A stretch of DNA of 64,000 nucleotides from the NCBI GenBank assembly GCA_946885845.1, contig CAMPHJ010000010.1:1-64000 (forward strand), written 5' to 3'. The translations under genes were made by a program, and so were the position numbers. The notes beneath the pieces were generated by a model. It was not told where the DNA came from. It worked only from the letters and a program-made list of their open reading frames with translations, and made no database searches. Origin of the DNA: an uncultured Sphingobium sp. Lineage in GTDB: Bacteria; Pseudomonadota; Alphaproteobacteria; Sphingomonadales; Sphingomonadaceae. Below are positions 55,828-63,897 of this stretch, one piece after another; position 1 is the first letter of the stretch, and every line of letters begins with the position of its first letter.

Positions 55828-57755
55828 AGCGCCTGTGTCCGCCTTGCGTCGCGCCATGCCTGTGCCAGCATGTTGAAACTCGCGGCCATCTGCGCGACGG
55901 CCTCTTCATCGTCGATCTCATCCTTGAACCAGCGCATGGCGGGCTCCACCCATATCGTTCGGCCGACAGCGAAACCCTTGACCAGCGGGTGCTCAACGGC
56001 GGCGGAAAAGCTGGTCAGCAAGGCGTCCTCTTCCGATGCCAGCCCCAGCAGCAATATACCGCGGCAGTAGGGATCGCGCGCCGCGATTACCCGTTCGATG
56101 GCCGCCCAGGTCGCCGGTTCGACCGCTGGCTCCAGCTTCCACCAGTCGGGATACACGCCCAGATCATATATATGCTCGATCACCTTGGCCACCGTGTCAG
56201 TTTCGACCGGGCCGCTCTTGGAGGCGATGACCTCCAGCAATAATTCGTGCCGCCTGTGCCGACATGCCTCGAACAGGTTGAGGATCTGCCGGTCCTGATC
56301 GGCGCGAAGCTCCGCCGGATCATCGGGATGATAGAAAACCAGACATTTGACCACATGGTCGAGCGGCCAGTCGGCCAAGATCGTGGCGGCTTCGCGCCCG
56401 CCTTCGAACCGCAAGGGTCGCGATCCGGGCAATTCGATCGGCCGACCGATCCAACAGGTCGTGTCGGCAGCCATTTCCAGCGCGGTCCGTCCATAGCGGC
56501 CGTCGGCGAGTAGCCCGAAACCGGCATCGCCACCGGCAACCTCAGCCATGGCTTGCAACGCCAATTCCTTGAACCGCGATACGCGATGCAAGTTGTTGGT
56601 GCCCAGTTCCTCGACAAGTTCGTCAAACTGGGCGCGATGGTCGATCGCCAGCACGGTCAGGTCGCCATGTTCCGCCAAGCGATTGGTCGCCCAATGCGTA
56701 TGTTCCAGCGCGGCGCTGTCGCGCAGGCGCGCGGGCCAATCACTGCGCGAAAGGAACACTCGCAGTTCCTCCCAGCTCGGCTGGGCTGGGGCGCAGCCGT
56801 GCCGCGACACGACGATGGCACCGCAGGCGTTGCCATAGGTGCAGCATTGCTCGATGCTTTCATCACGCAGCCAGCCGCGCAGGAACCCGGCCATGAACGC
56901 GTCCCCCGCGCCCAAAACGTTGAACACTTCGATGGGAAAGCCCTTGCCGACAATGCCCTGGTCCAGATGGTCCGGTATCGCGCCTGGCAAGGCGACACAT
57001 CCGTCCGATCCGCGCTTGCACACCAGCAGCGCGTCGCTGCCCGCGCGGATTTCGAGCAGGGCCGCGATGGTGTCGGTGGTGCCGCCCAGAATGTGGATTT
57101 CCTCCTCCGTCCCGACGATGAGGTCGCACAGGGGCAGGATTTCCTGCAAGTCCTGCGTCACCCAATTGCTCGAAACGAAACGGTCTTCCCCATTGTCCTT
57201 CGACGCCAGCCCCCACAGCACTGGGCGGTAATCGATGTCGAAGATGACACGGCCGCCAGCCGCCCTGATCGCCTGCACCGCTTTCAATGTGGCGGCGCGG
57301 ACGCCCGGCTGCGAAAGATGCGTGCCGTTGATCAAAAGCGCGCCGGCGGAGGCGACGAAATCGGGATCGATATCCTCTTCGCACAGCGCCATGTCGGCGC
57401 AATTTTCACGGTAGAAGATGAGCGGGAAACGATCCGCATCGCGAATGCCCAGGATGACGAGCGCGGTCAGCCGATCTGGATCGCTGATGACACCGGTGAC
57501 ATCGACCCCCTCCGCCGCCAGTTGCTCAATAATGAAGCGCCCCATATGGTCGGACCCGACACGCGTGATAATGCCCGTATGAAGCCCCAGCCGCGCTGCG
57601 CCGATGGCGCTGTTGGTGGGACTGCCCCCGACATATTTGGCAAAGGAACCCATATCCTCCAGCCGCCCGCCGACCTGTTCGCCATAAAGGTCGATGCCTG
57701 AACGGCCCAGAGTGATAAGTTCCAGGGCGCGACCGCCCGTCGAAGTACCGCTCAT
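55824..57755 (-). CDS. iolC: 5-dehydro-2-deoxygluconokinase fused to DUF2090 aldolase-like domain
   Basis: A 643-residue fusion. Residues 1-330 are a PfkB-type sugar kinase (SFAKYVGGSPTNSAIGAARLG, and the catalytic loop NVLGAGDAFMAGFLRGWL). Residues 345-635 are a DUF2090 domain (LAIDHRAQFDELVEELG, KCLVFYHPDDPAELRADQ), which is related to class I aldolases and probably replaces IolJ. So one protein would phosphorylate 2-deoxy-5-keto-gluconate and split the product to dihydroxyacetone phosphate and malonate semialdehyde. Overlaps the esterase gene upstream and iolD downstream by 4 bases each. Fused IolC-DUF2090 proteins are common in proteobacteria. Confidence 0.9.
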   Translation of the reverse strand: MSGTSTGGRALELITLGRSGIDLYGEQVGGRLEDMGSFAKYVGGSPTNSAIGAARLGLHTGIITRVGSDHMGRFIIEQLAAEGVDVTGVISDPDRLTALVILGIRDADRFPLIFYRENCADMALCEEDIDPDFVASAGALLINGTHLSQPGVRAATLKAVQAIRAAGGRVIFDIDYRPVLWGLASKDNGEDRFVSSNWVTQDLQEILPLCDLIVGTEEEIHILGGTTDTIAALLEIRAGSDALLVCKRGSDGCVALPGAIPDHLDQGIVGKGFPIEVFNVLGAGDAFMAGFLRGWLRDESIEQCCTYGNACGAIVVSRHGCAPAQPSWEELRVFLSRSDWPARLRDSAALEHTHWATNRLAEHGDLTVLAIDHRAQFDELVEELGTNNLHRVSRFKELALQAMAEVAGGDAGFGLLADGRYGRTALEMAADTTCWIGRPIELPGSRPLRFEGGREAATILADWPLDHVVKCLVFYHPDDPAELRADQDRQILNLFEACRHRRHELLLEVIASKSGPVETDTVAKVIEHIYDLGVYPDWWKLEPAVEPATWAAIERVIAARDPYCRGILLLGLASEEDALLTSFSAAVEHPLVKGFAVGRTIWVEPAMRWFKDEIDDEEAVAQMAASFNMLAQAWRDARRTQAL

Positions 57756-59092
57756 TGCCTGCCCCCGCCATGGATGGATAAGGACGGGGCGGTGTCGTGC
57801 CGGTCGATCGCGGCCAGGATGTCGGCCACCACGTCGCGGCTGCGGAACTGCAACGACAGCCGATCGGCATCCGTCAGCAGTTGAACCATGCAGACGAAGA
57901 CCACATCATTTTGCGGATCAGCCCAGAACCAGCACCCCGCGGCGCCATCCCAGAAATAGGTGCCGCGCCCCAGACGCACGCCCGCCTGTTGCGGATCGGT
58001 GATCGTGACGCCGTTATAGGCATATTCATAGCCGGGCCGCAGAGAGTGCGGCGGCGTGCCGAACCCGCCAATGAGCAGATGATCGGGCGTATGGCTGTGC
58101 ATCATCAGGGCGGCGGCTTCGCGGCTGATGATCCGCTTGCCATCCAGTTCCCCCTGACCCAGCAGCATGCGGCCAAAGCGCAGATAATCGCCAGCGGTCG
58201 ACGCCAGGCCACCCCCGCCCGACGCGAGGAGGGGCGCGCTGTCATAGGGAAGCACCACGTCCCGAGGCGTCAGGCCAGAGATATTCTCATAGTTGAGTTC
58301 CTCGTCATCGCGGCTCACTTCGATCAGCGTGTCGCCCGCCAGCGAATAAAGCGTGGCGAGACGGTGGCGCTTTTCTTCGGGCACGATGAAGTCGGTATCG
58401 ACCATGCCGAGCGGATCGAAAATGCGTTCGCGCATGAAGTCCCGCAGGCTCATGCCGCTCAGGCACTCGACGATGATGCCCTGCACGTCCATCGATGCGC
58501 CATATCGCCACCCGGTGCCCGGATGGAAAGCAAGCGGCACCTGCGCCAAACGCTTCAAATACTCCCGCGCACTGATGTCATGGGGGATTGCCGGAACATG
58601 GGCGGCACGAAAAAGGCGGTCGACCGGCTCGTCGGTAAAACCATAGGCGAAACCGGCCTGGTGCGTCATCAGATGCTCCAGGGTCGGCGGACTGGCGGGG
58701 GGAACGAGCGACAAGGCGTCGGGGAACAGGCCCTGCTCAAGCACCAGCAGGTCGGCGAGTTCGGGCAGGTGATCGGCAATCGGGTCGGATGGCGACCATT
58801 TACCTTCGTCCCAGAGGATCATCATCGCGACCGCCGTTACCGGCTTGGTCATCGAATAGAGCCTGAAGATAGAATCTTCCTGCATCGGGTCGCGCGCAGC
58901 GACGTCGCGCCAACCGATCGCTGAACCGTGCACGGCGGCATGGCCCCGCCATATAGCCGTCGCCGCACCGCTCAGCAATCCGCGCTCGATTGCATCGCTC
59001 AGAAGCGCGTCCACCTTGAACCAGTCCTGTGCCGGGTGAATTAGAGCGTCTTTCGCAATATCGGTGCATTGGCCCGGCAGCTGCCCCACCAT
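57752..59092 (-). CDS. Serine hydrolase, class C beta-lactamase fold (esterase) heading the iol operon
   Basis: A 446-residue protein of the EstB-like esterase family. The SxxK motif is in FRLYSMTKPVTAVAMM (about residue 90), the Tyr motif in GWRYGASMDVQG (YxA), and a C-terminal WDGAAGCWFWADPQND segment holds the third motif region. No signal peptide. Start ATG 59092 follows GGAGAGGG. The stop overlaps the iolC start by 4 bases, so it is translationally coupled to iolC, iolD, iolE and iolB. A repressor-type palindrome and promoter lie just upstream. No inositol pathway step uses such an enzyme, so it likely frees inositol from an ester. Confidence 0.88.
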   Translation of the reverse strand: MVGQLPGQCTDIAKDALIHPAQDWFKVDALLSDAIERGLLSGAATAIWRGHAAVHGSAIGWRDVAARDPMQEDSIFRLYSMTKPVTAVAMMILWDEGKWSPSDPIADHLPELADLLVLEQGLFPDALSLVPPASPPTLEHLMTHQAGFAYGFTDEPVDRLFRAAHVPAIPHDISAREYLKRLAQVPLAFHPGTGWRYGASMDVQGIIVECLSGMSLRDFMRERIFDPLGMVDTDFIVPEEKRHRLATLYSLAGDTLIEVSRDDEELNYENISGLTPRDVVLPYDSAPLLASGGGGLASTAGDYLRFGRMLLGQGELDGKRIISREAAALMMHSHTPDHLLIGGFGTPPHSLRPGYEYAYNGVTITDPQQAGVRLGRGTYFWDGAAGCWFWADPQNDVVFVCMVQLLTDADRLSLQFRSRDVVADILAAIDRHDTAPSLSIHGGGRQ

Positions 59093-59102
59093 CCCTCTCC
59101 TC

Positions 59103-59118
59103 TGGAAATTACATTCCA
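59103..59118. promoter_or_regulatory. GGAA-N6-TTCC operator of the esterase-iol operon
   Basis: TGGAAATTACATTCCA: perfect TGGAA and TTCCA arms around six bases. It lies between the promoter and the ribosome-binding site of the first gene, the position of a repressor site. The RpiR regulator gene next door is the obvious binder; palindromic sites of this type are known for IolR repressors of alpha-proteobacteria (from memory, not checked). Confidence 0.7.
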
Positions 59119-59119
59119 T

Positions 59120-59148
59120 GATATATTAGATCAGAACGTTCGGTGCAA
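59120..59148 (-). promoter_or_regulatory. Promoter of the esterase-iol operon
   Basis: On the minus strand TTGCAC (-35) and TATATC (-10) are 17 bases apart; each matches four of six consensus bases. The predicted start of transcription falls in the operator immediately downstream, giving a leader of about 25 bases before ATG 59092. Confidence 0.5.
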
Positions 59149-59163
59149 TAGCTCAATCGGAAG

Positions 59164-60033
59164 CTAGGTGTTTTTTATCTGACCCCGATCCGATGCCGCT
59201 TCATCACGGCGGGCAGCCGCACCAATGGCGAGCGACTGGGCCAGGCACATCGATGCGGCAAGCGAGCGAAAGCCGCGCACTTCGGACTCGCGCACCTGAA
59301 GGATCAGATTCGCGTCTCTGGCTATCGGGCCGATGACGCTGTCGGTGATTGCGATGACCGGGCAGCGATCCTTTGCCGTCTCGACCAAGTTCAACGTTTC
59401 ATGACTATAGGGCGAAAAACTGATTGCCAGCATGACGTCGCCGGCACCAAGCCCGCCGACCTGCTGGATCTGAAGCCCAGCTAGTCCATCGACAAGGACG
59501 GTTCGCTTGCCCGCCTGTCCCAGCATATAGGCGAGGTAAGTCGCGACAGGGAATGAACGACGAAACCCCGCCACGAAAACGGTCTCCGCCTCGTGAAGCA
59601 TCTCAATCGCTTCGGACAGTTCGCGCAAGCCTACCGCGTGATTTAAATTTTCCAGGGCAAGAATATTTCCTTCGACGAATTCCGAAAGCAGCTGGCGCGG
59701 GCCTTCAGCTTCCCCGGTTGTCCCGTAGCGATGCTGCCGGATCCGTTCGGCATAGCCGACGGAGCGATCCTCACGCAGCAGGCCATCGCGCACCAGGCGC
59801 TGCATCGGGGTGGCACCTGAAAAGCCAAAGGCTTGGGCAAAGCGGACGATGGCAGACGGTTGAACGCCGCTGCGCTCCGCCACCACAGCCAAGGTTTCAA
59901 AGGCTATGTCGTTCGGTTCGTCCAGAATGTGTCGGGCGATGCGCTGCAGCCGGTCACTGAGATCATCGTAGCGCGCACGGATCACATCCAGAAACTCGTC
60001 CAGATCGCGGGGTTGTGAAACATTTTCCAACAT
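59164..60033 (-). CDS. RpiR/MurR-family transcriptional regulator
   Basis: A 289-residue regulator with an N-terminal RpiR helix-turn-helix (residues 20-90, ERSGVQPSAIVRFAQAFGFSG) and a C-terminal SIS sugar-phosphate-binding domain (VFVAGFRRSFPVATYLAYM, VMLAISFSPYSHETLNLVE). RpiR proteins such as IolR repress inositol catabolism and respond to a phosphorylated intermediate. It lies directly upstream of the esterase-iol operon on the same strand, about 70 bases away. The match to IolR is by family and context. Confidence 0.88.
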   Translation of the reverse strand: MLENVSQPRDLDEFLDVIRARYDDLSDRLQRIARHILDEPNDIAFETLAVVAERSGVQPSAIVRFAQAFGFSGATPMQRLVRDGLLREDRSVGYAERIRQHRYGTTGEAEGPRQLLSEFVEGNILALENLNHAVGLRELSEAIEMLHEAETVFVAGFRRSFPVATYLAYMLGQAGKRTVLVDGLAGLQIQQVGGLGAGDVMLAISFSPYSHETLNLVETAKDRCPVIAITDSVIGPIARDANLILQVRESEVRGFRSLAASMCLAQSLAIGAAARRDEAASDRGQIKNT

Positions 60034-60370
60034 CTAGGTTTTCCTTCTGGGACACAAAGATAGGGACCAGCGGCAAGAGGGGAGAGAACCAATCCCTCTG
60101 ACATTCCGCCTCATTTAGAACACAAATTCTCGATCGCAAAAAAACAATTTTACCTGAAGCGATCACCACCTATGGCGCTGCGAGGGATCAGCTGAGTAAC
60201 CGGGAGGACAGGCGCCGCTCCTTAAAACGACAGAAAAGTATAGCGATTCTCTCTCAGTCAATTGCGCATTCCCGATGGTTTCCACGCGCTACATACAAGT
60301 TCCTTATTATGCCTTTCGTCATTCTCGAACGCGGAGCTCGTAGGGCGTAGCGAAGCAGGCCATTGCTTAT
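60034..60370. other. Intergenic region upstream of the RpiR gene
   Basis: About 340 bases with no recognisable gene. No further copy of the GGAA-N6-TTCC motif was found here, so I see no sign of autoregulation by that site. Confidence 0.4.
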
Positions 60371-60575
60371 CTATTCAGCGGCGGACGCCTGTGGGGTCTC
60401 GTGTCCCAGGGATGAGTGCGCCCTCTCCTGATTTGTAGTCCTCTGCCCAGGCGGAGATCACCACGCGGACATGGTCGAGGCTCAGGAACAGAGTCTCGTT
60501 GAGCAGCTCGTCGCGCATGCGACCATTGAAGCTCTCGACGTAGCCGTTCTGCATCGGCTTGAGCGCGCGCTTTGC
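60371..60575 (-). pseudogene. IS3-family transposase C-terminal remnant
   Basis: The minus strand reads [21 protein letters not shown] and [21 protein letters not shown], the last third of an IS3-type OrfB with the catalytic Glu region. A one-base shift then moves the frame to [19 protein letters not shown] and a stop at 60371. Upstream sequence is unrelated ([17 protein letters not shown]). A truncated, frameshifted relic. Confidence 0.82.
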
Positions 60576-61263
60576 GCCGACCTTGCGTCCAGCGTTCCAC
60601 GACACCCGCTCACGAGCGGCGGGATCAAATTCTGATAATCCCATGACACATCTCCAGTGGCCATGATGGCCAAGGGGATAACGTCCAACCAAGCAGGTGG
60701 CGGCAGATCACGAGGCGGCCGCGATATGCAAAAAGTTAGCGAATTTTCATAAAATCACCTAACTTCCCTATAGATCACCGATGACAGCCGACCTTTGCTG
60801 CCATTTAGCGGGCCATTTCGGCCGATCATGAGAAGACGTCTCGCCCATCAAATCCTTGCGGCAGCGATCATCCCGATCACAGTCAGGATGGTCGCACATA
60901 TTCATCGCGCCGTAACTCATGCGAAGCGGCCGTGCACAAGGCTCCGCCGAGTGGCGGCGAGCTTCACGGCGCGATCGATCTGCCCTTGCGTCCGCGCCAT
61001 TGCGATCCGGCGACAGCGGACTTCTGCTGGGCTGGCCAACACGCCTTGACGCGGTTGCGCACAAATTTTGCGGGCCGCGCTTCGCGCCCGTGCGTGCGGG
61101 CGACGGGCATCAGCTCGTTCCGAAAGATCGAGATCGGCATAGCTGATCGCTTTGCTGACGCAATGCACCGCCGCGCCTGCAGCATTCGGACTTGCAGGCC
61201 CTTCACCAGCGGGAGCGCCATTTTCAATCTCATCATTGGGGGTCTCATGTCTTTGCTCACGGT
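60576..61263. other. No recognisable gene
   Basis: About 690 bases. Overlapping open frames occur on both strands (for example 60964-61260 minus and 60932-61516 plus), but none gives a product I can place in a family and none has a convincing ribosome-binding site. Probably decayed sequence. Confidence 0.4.
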
Positions 61264-61488
61264 TCAGGCCGGAACCTTGCCGGCGAGGGCGTGCAGCAGT
61301 TGGCCGCCAATGCCCCAATCGCCCTGCTCGACCTCTTTGATGCGCACCCAGGTGACCTGGCGCATGGCTTCGCCCTCCACTTCGATCATGGCTTCCGTGA
61401 CATTGGTGATGAGCCGGCGCTTTTCCTCAGCGGTGAACACATCCTTGATGACTTCAATCGCGACCAGGGGTATTTTCCTCTCCTTCAT
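61264..61488 (-). CDS. 4-oxalocrotonate tautomerase-like protein with altered start
   Basis: A 74-codon frame matching small tautomerases: PLVAIEVIKDVFTAEEKRRL, then EAMRQVTWVRIKEVEQGDWGIGG. Family members start Met-Pro, and the exposed Pro is the catalytic base. Here the expected ATG directly before CCC is ATA, while a fitting AAGGAGAGG ribosome-binding site still precedes it. The only upstream ATG (61488) would add six residues and bury the proline. So it is probably inactive, unless ATA is used as a start codon. Confidence 0.65.
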   Translation of the reverse strand: MKERKIPLVAIEVIKDVFTAEEKRRLITNVTEAMIEVEGEAMRQVTWVRIKEVEQGDWGIGGQLLHALAGKVPA

Positions 61489-61623
61489 GCTAAAAGATCA
61501 GGCCGCTTCGACCTGATGCTGCGGCAATTAGGCCGGATGTCTCGGTTCGATCTCGCAATCGCCGACATGCTCAGCCTCCATCCGCGACAACCGAATGCGG
61601 CTTTAGGTGGTGAAACATAAAAA

Positions 61624-61648
61624 AAGGGCCGGTTTGAGACCGGCCCTT
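61624..61648 (-). terminator. Rho-independent terminator
   Basis: AAGGGCCGGT and ACCGGCCCTT form a perfect 10-base stem with a 5-base loop, followed on the minus strand by a T run. It would end transcripts coming from the right. Confidence 0.7.
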
Positions 61649-61879
61649 CAGGAGCTTCTTCTGATTGAAGACCCTCTGGGAAAGCAAGCAATATGCGAAC
61701 TTTTTCGATTCGCCTAGTAAAATTGCAGCCTTCCACGTGGCTGCAGTCTACATCAGTTTTTAAAACTGTTTACGCCAGCGCGTCAGGCCTCACACCGTTA
61801 GCTGCCATCCTTGAGTGGCGTCAGAACTAGGCATGAAGAGACGGCAAGACACCAATCTCGGCCGTCGGTAATCAAAAAG

Positions 61880-61903
61880 GGCCGCCGCAGTTCCGCGACG
61901 GCC
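61880..61903 (-). terminator. Terminator after the TonB receptor
   Basis: Arms GGCCGTCGC and GCGGCGGCC (one G-U pair in RNA) followed by a five-T run on the minus strand, 25 bases after the receptor stop codon. Confidence 0.72.
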
Positions 61904-61927
61904 ACTTCTTTGTATTTACCTAGCAGC

Positions 61928-63015
61928 TTACCACCGGAAGGCTAGCGAAGCGCCGAACTCACGCGGCGCAGTCGCGTTGATAGAGCGGTACCCCGAACTG
62001 AATGCGTTACCGTCAGAAGCAGCAGTCTGGTCAATGGCAGCCGAAATGTTTGTAATCCGCTTCTGGTTAAGAATGTTCTTGACAAATCCTGTCAGTTCCC
62101 ACTTGCCATCGTCGCTGCGGATACCGGTGTAGACATTGAGAATAGTACGGCTTTGATACCTATAGTTCTTCAGCTGTGAATAAACTCCAGGGCGATAGCT
62201 TACCAACCCGCGGACGAACGGAGTGAAAGATCCACCCATCGGGAAGCGAAGTTCGCTATTAGCCGACAAACTGAAGTTTGGCGTATCTGACAACCGGTTT
62301 AGACGGCAGAAGCTGACATTGCCTGTCCCCGTAATTACCGGAGGTGGGTTCGAATCCGGCTCGCCATCACCATTATAATCGTTGCATGGCAACCGGGCGT
62401 CGCCGGAATACCGCGCCTTGACATAAGCGGTACTGACCGAAAAATCCCAGAAGGTCGTTGGGCGTGCGTCAAGGGTCAACTCGATCCCTTTGATCGTCGC
62501 ATCGCCGTTGTAGTTGAAATCAAATCCGCCATCGTTGACTCTGTCGCCCGAAGTGCCGATCGGTGAGGCGCCGTCTGAGAGATTGCCGCACCCTCCGCCA
62601 AATTCATCAGGCAGGTTGGGACAATCATAGGTTACGCCTGCAAAGCGCGATATGAAGCCGTCTATCTTCTGATAGAAGGCGGCCACAGCGAAGTTCAGCT
62701 TCCGATCGAAGGTCGAACCCTTCACGCCGACTTCGAAAGCGTCTGTTGTTTCATCATCTGTGACGATCAGATCGTTCGACACGCCTACCGGCACTGATAC
62801 GCCTGCGGTACCGGCGCGGAAGGAACGATTATAGGCTGCATAGATATTTACATCGTCGTTGATCTCATAGGTCAGGTTGACGCCGCCCGTGAATGCATCG
62901 GTATCCTGGTTGTCCAGACCCGCCGGGATGCCGTTCTGATTGACTGTGAATGGCGCGATAGGCCTGATTACACAATTCCCATCGGTCGGTGGCGTGGGTA
63001 TACAGCCGGCCGGGA
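61928..63015 (-). pseudogene. TonB-dependent receptor, C-terminal half, cut by an IS element
   Basis: About 360 codons of the barrel of a TonB-dependent receptor, ending with the typical terminal aromatic (FGASLAFRW). Strand landmarks include YEINDDVNIYAAYNRSFRAG, FEVGVKGSTFDRKLNFAVAAF and NILNQKRITNIS, shared with the relic at 6.4 kb. The signal peptide, plug and first strands are missing: at about 63016 the sequence changes to an IS3-family end. The open frame up to 63067 borrows its start from the IS. It cannot form a full receptor. Confidence 0.85.
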
Positions 63016-63061
63016 TGACCCTGTCCCGGATTTGCCCCCGGCCAGAACGAGAGATCCGGCA

Positions 63062-63095
63062 CTTCATCGGCCGGGGTTAACCCCGGCCGATGAAG
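63062..63095. repeat. Perfect 34-base palindrome at the end of IS orfB
   Basis: CTTCATCGGCCGGGG followed by TTAA and the exact complement of the left arm. It contains the orfB stop codon and lies about 45 bases from the IS end. It could form a strong hairpin that stops transcripts from leaving or entering the element. Confidence 0.75.
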
Positions 63096-63897
63096 CAAAT
63101 TCGGCAGGCGTCATGAACCCCAGGGATGTGTGAGGTCGGATCTCGTTGAAGTCCGTCCGCCACGCCTCGATCTTGCTCCTGGCGTCGTCCAAAGACAAGA
63201 ACCAGTGCGTGTTCAGGCATTCATCGCGCAGCCGGCCATTGAAGCTTTCAACAAAGGCATTGTCGGTGGGCTTTCCCGGCCGGCTGAAGTCCAGCGTAAC
63301 GCGGTTGATATAGGCCCAATGGTCGAGCGCCCGAGAGATGAATTCCGGGCCATTGTCCACCCTGATCTTGGCGGGCGGGGCGCCGCGTTCGAACAGCAGG
63401 CGGTCCATGACATCGACTACCTGTTCACCCTTGATCCCCTGATCGACGTGGATCGCCAAACACTCTCGGGTGTAAGCGTCGACGACGGTCAAAGCGCGGA
63501 ACCGCTTGCCGTTGAACAAGGCGTCGGACACAAAGTCCATCGCCCAGATTTCGTTCGCACGCGATGGCAGTGGCCGCTCCACCCGCCGCGCCGCCATGAC
63601 GTGCCGGCGGGGCCTTTTAGCCCGTAAATTAAGGCCTTCCAGGCGATAGAGGCGGTGTACCCGCTTCACATTGACAGCAGCCTTCACGCCGAAGCAGGAC
63701 ATGGATACGGCGATAGCCATAGCGCACGCGTGCCTCGGCAATTTCCTTGATTCTGTTCCTGAGCGGCGCCTGGTCGCTTCGGACCGACCGGTAGCGGTGC
63801 GTCTTGCGATCGAACCGGAGAACAGCGCAGCTGCGCCGCTCACTCACCCGATAACGATCCTGCACCCAATGGGCGATCTCGCGAAGCCGACCAGGCG
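63064..63897 (-). pseudogene. IS3-family transposase OrfB, frameshifted
   Basis: The DDE integrase half is intact: RPLPSRANEIWAMDFVSDAL, TVVDAYTRECLAIHVDQG, IRVDNGPEFISRAL and DNAFVESFNGRLRDECLN carry the DDE residues. Near 63685 the frame shifts: the N-terminal portion (YRSVRSDQAPLRNRIKEIAE, RVRYGYRRIHVLLRREG) lies in another frame that then reads CCQCEA instead of the family's W-VNVKR. One base appears lost. Unless this is a sequencing error, the transposase is not made. Confidence 0.8.

Larger units (their letters stand above)
61489..61927. other. Intergenic region with two terminator hairpins
   Basis: About 440 bases between the tautomerase and the truncated TonB receptor. It holds the hairpins at 61624 and 61880. 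The open frame 61485-61736 is composed of hairpin and flanking sequence and resembles nothing. Confidence 0.45.

Noticed and set aside
56553..57701. 382-codon plus-strand open frame
   Set aside because: Antisense to iolC; no family motif.
57797..58924. 375-codon plus-strand open frame
   Set aside because: Antisense to the esterase at the head of the iol operon.
61485..61736. 83-codon minus-strand frame
   Set aside because: It runs through the terminator hairpin at 61624 and overlaps the tautomerase start.
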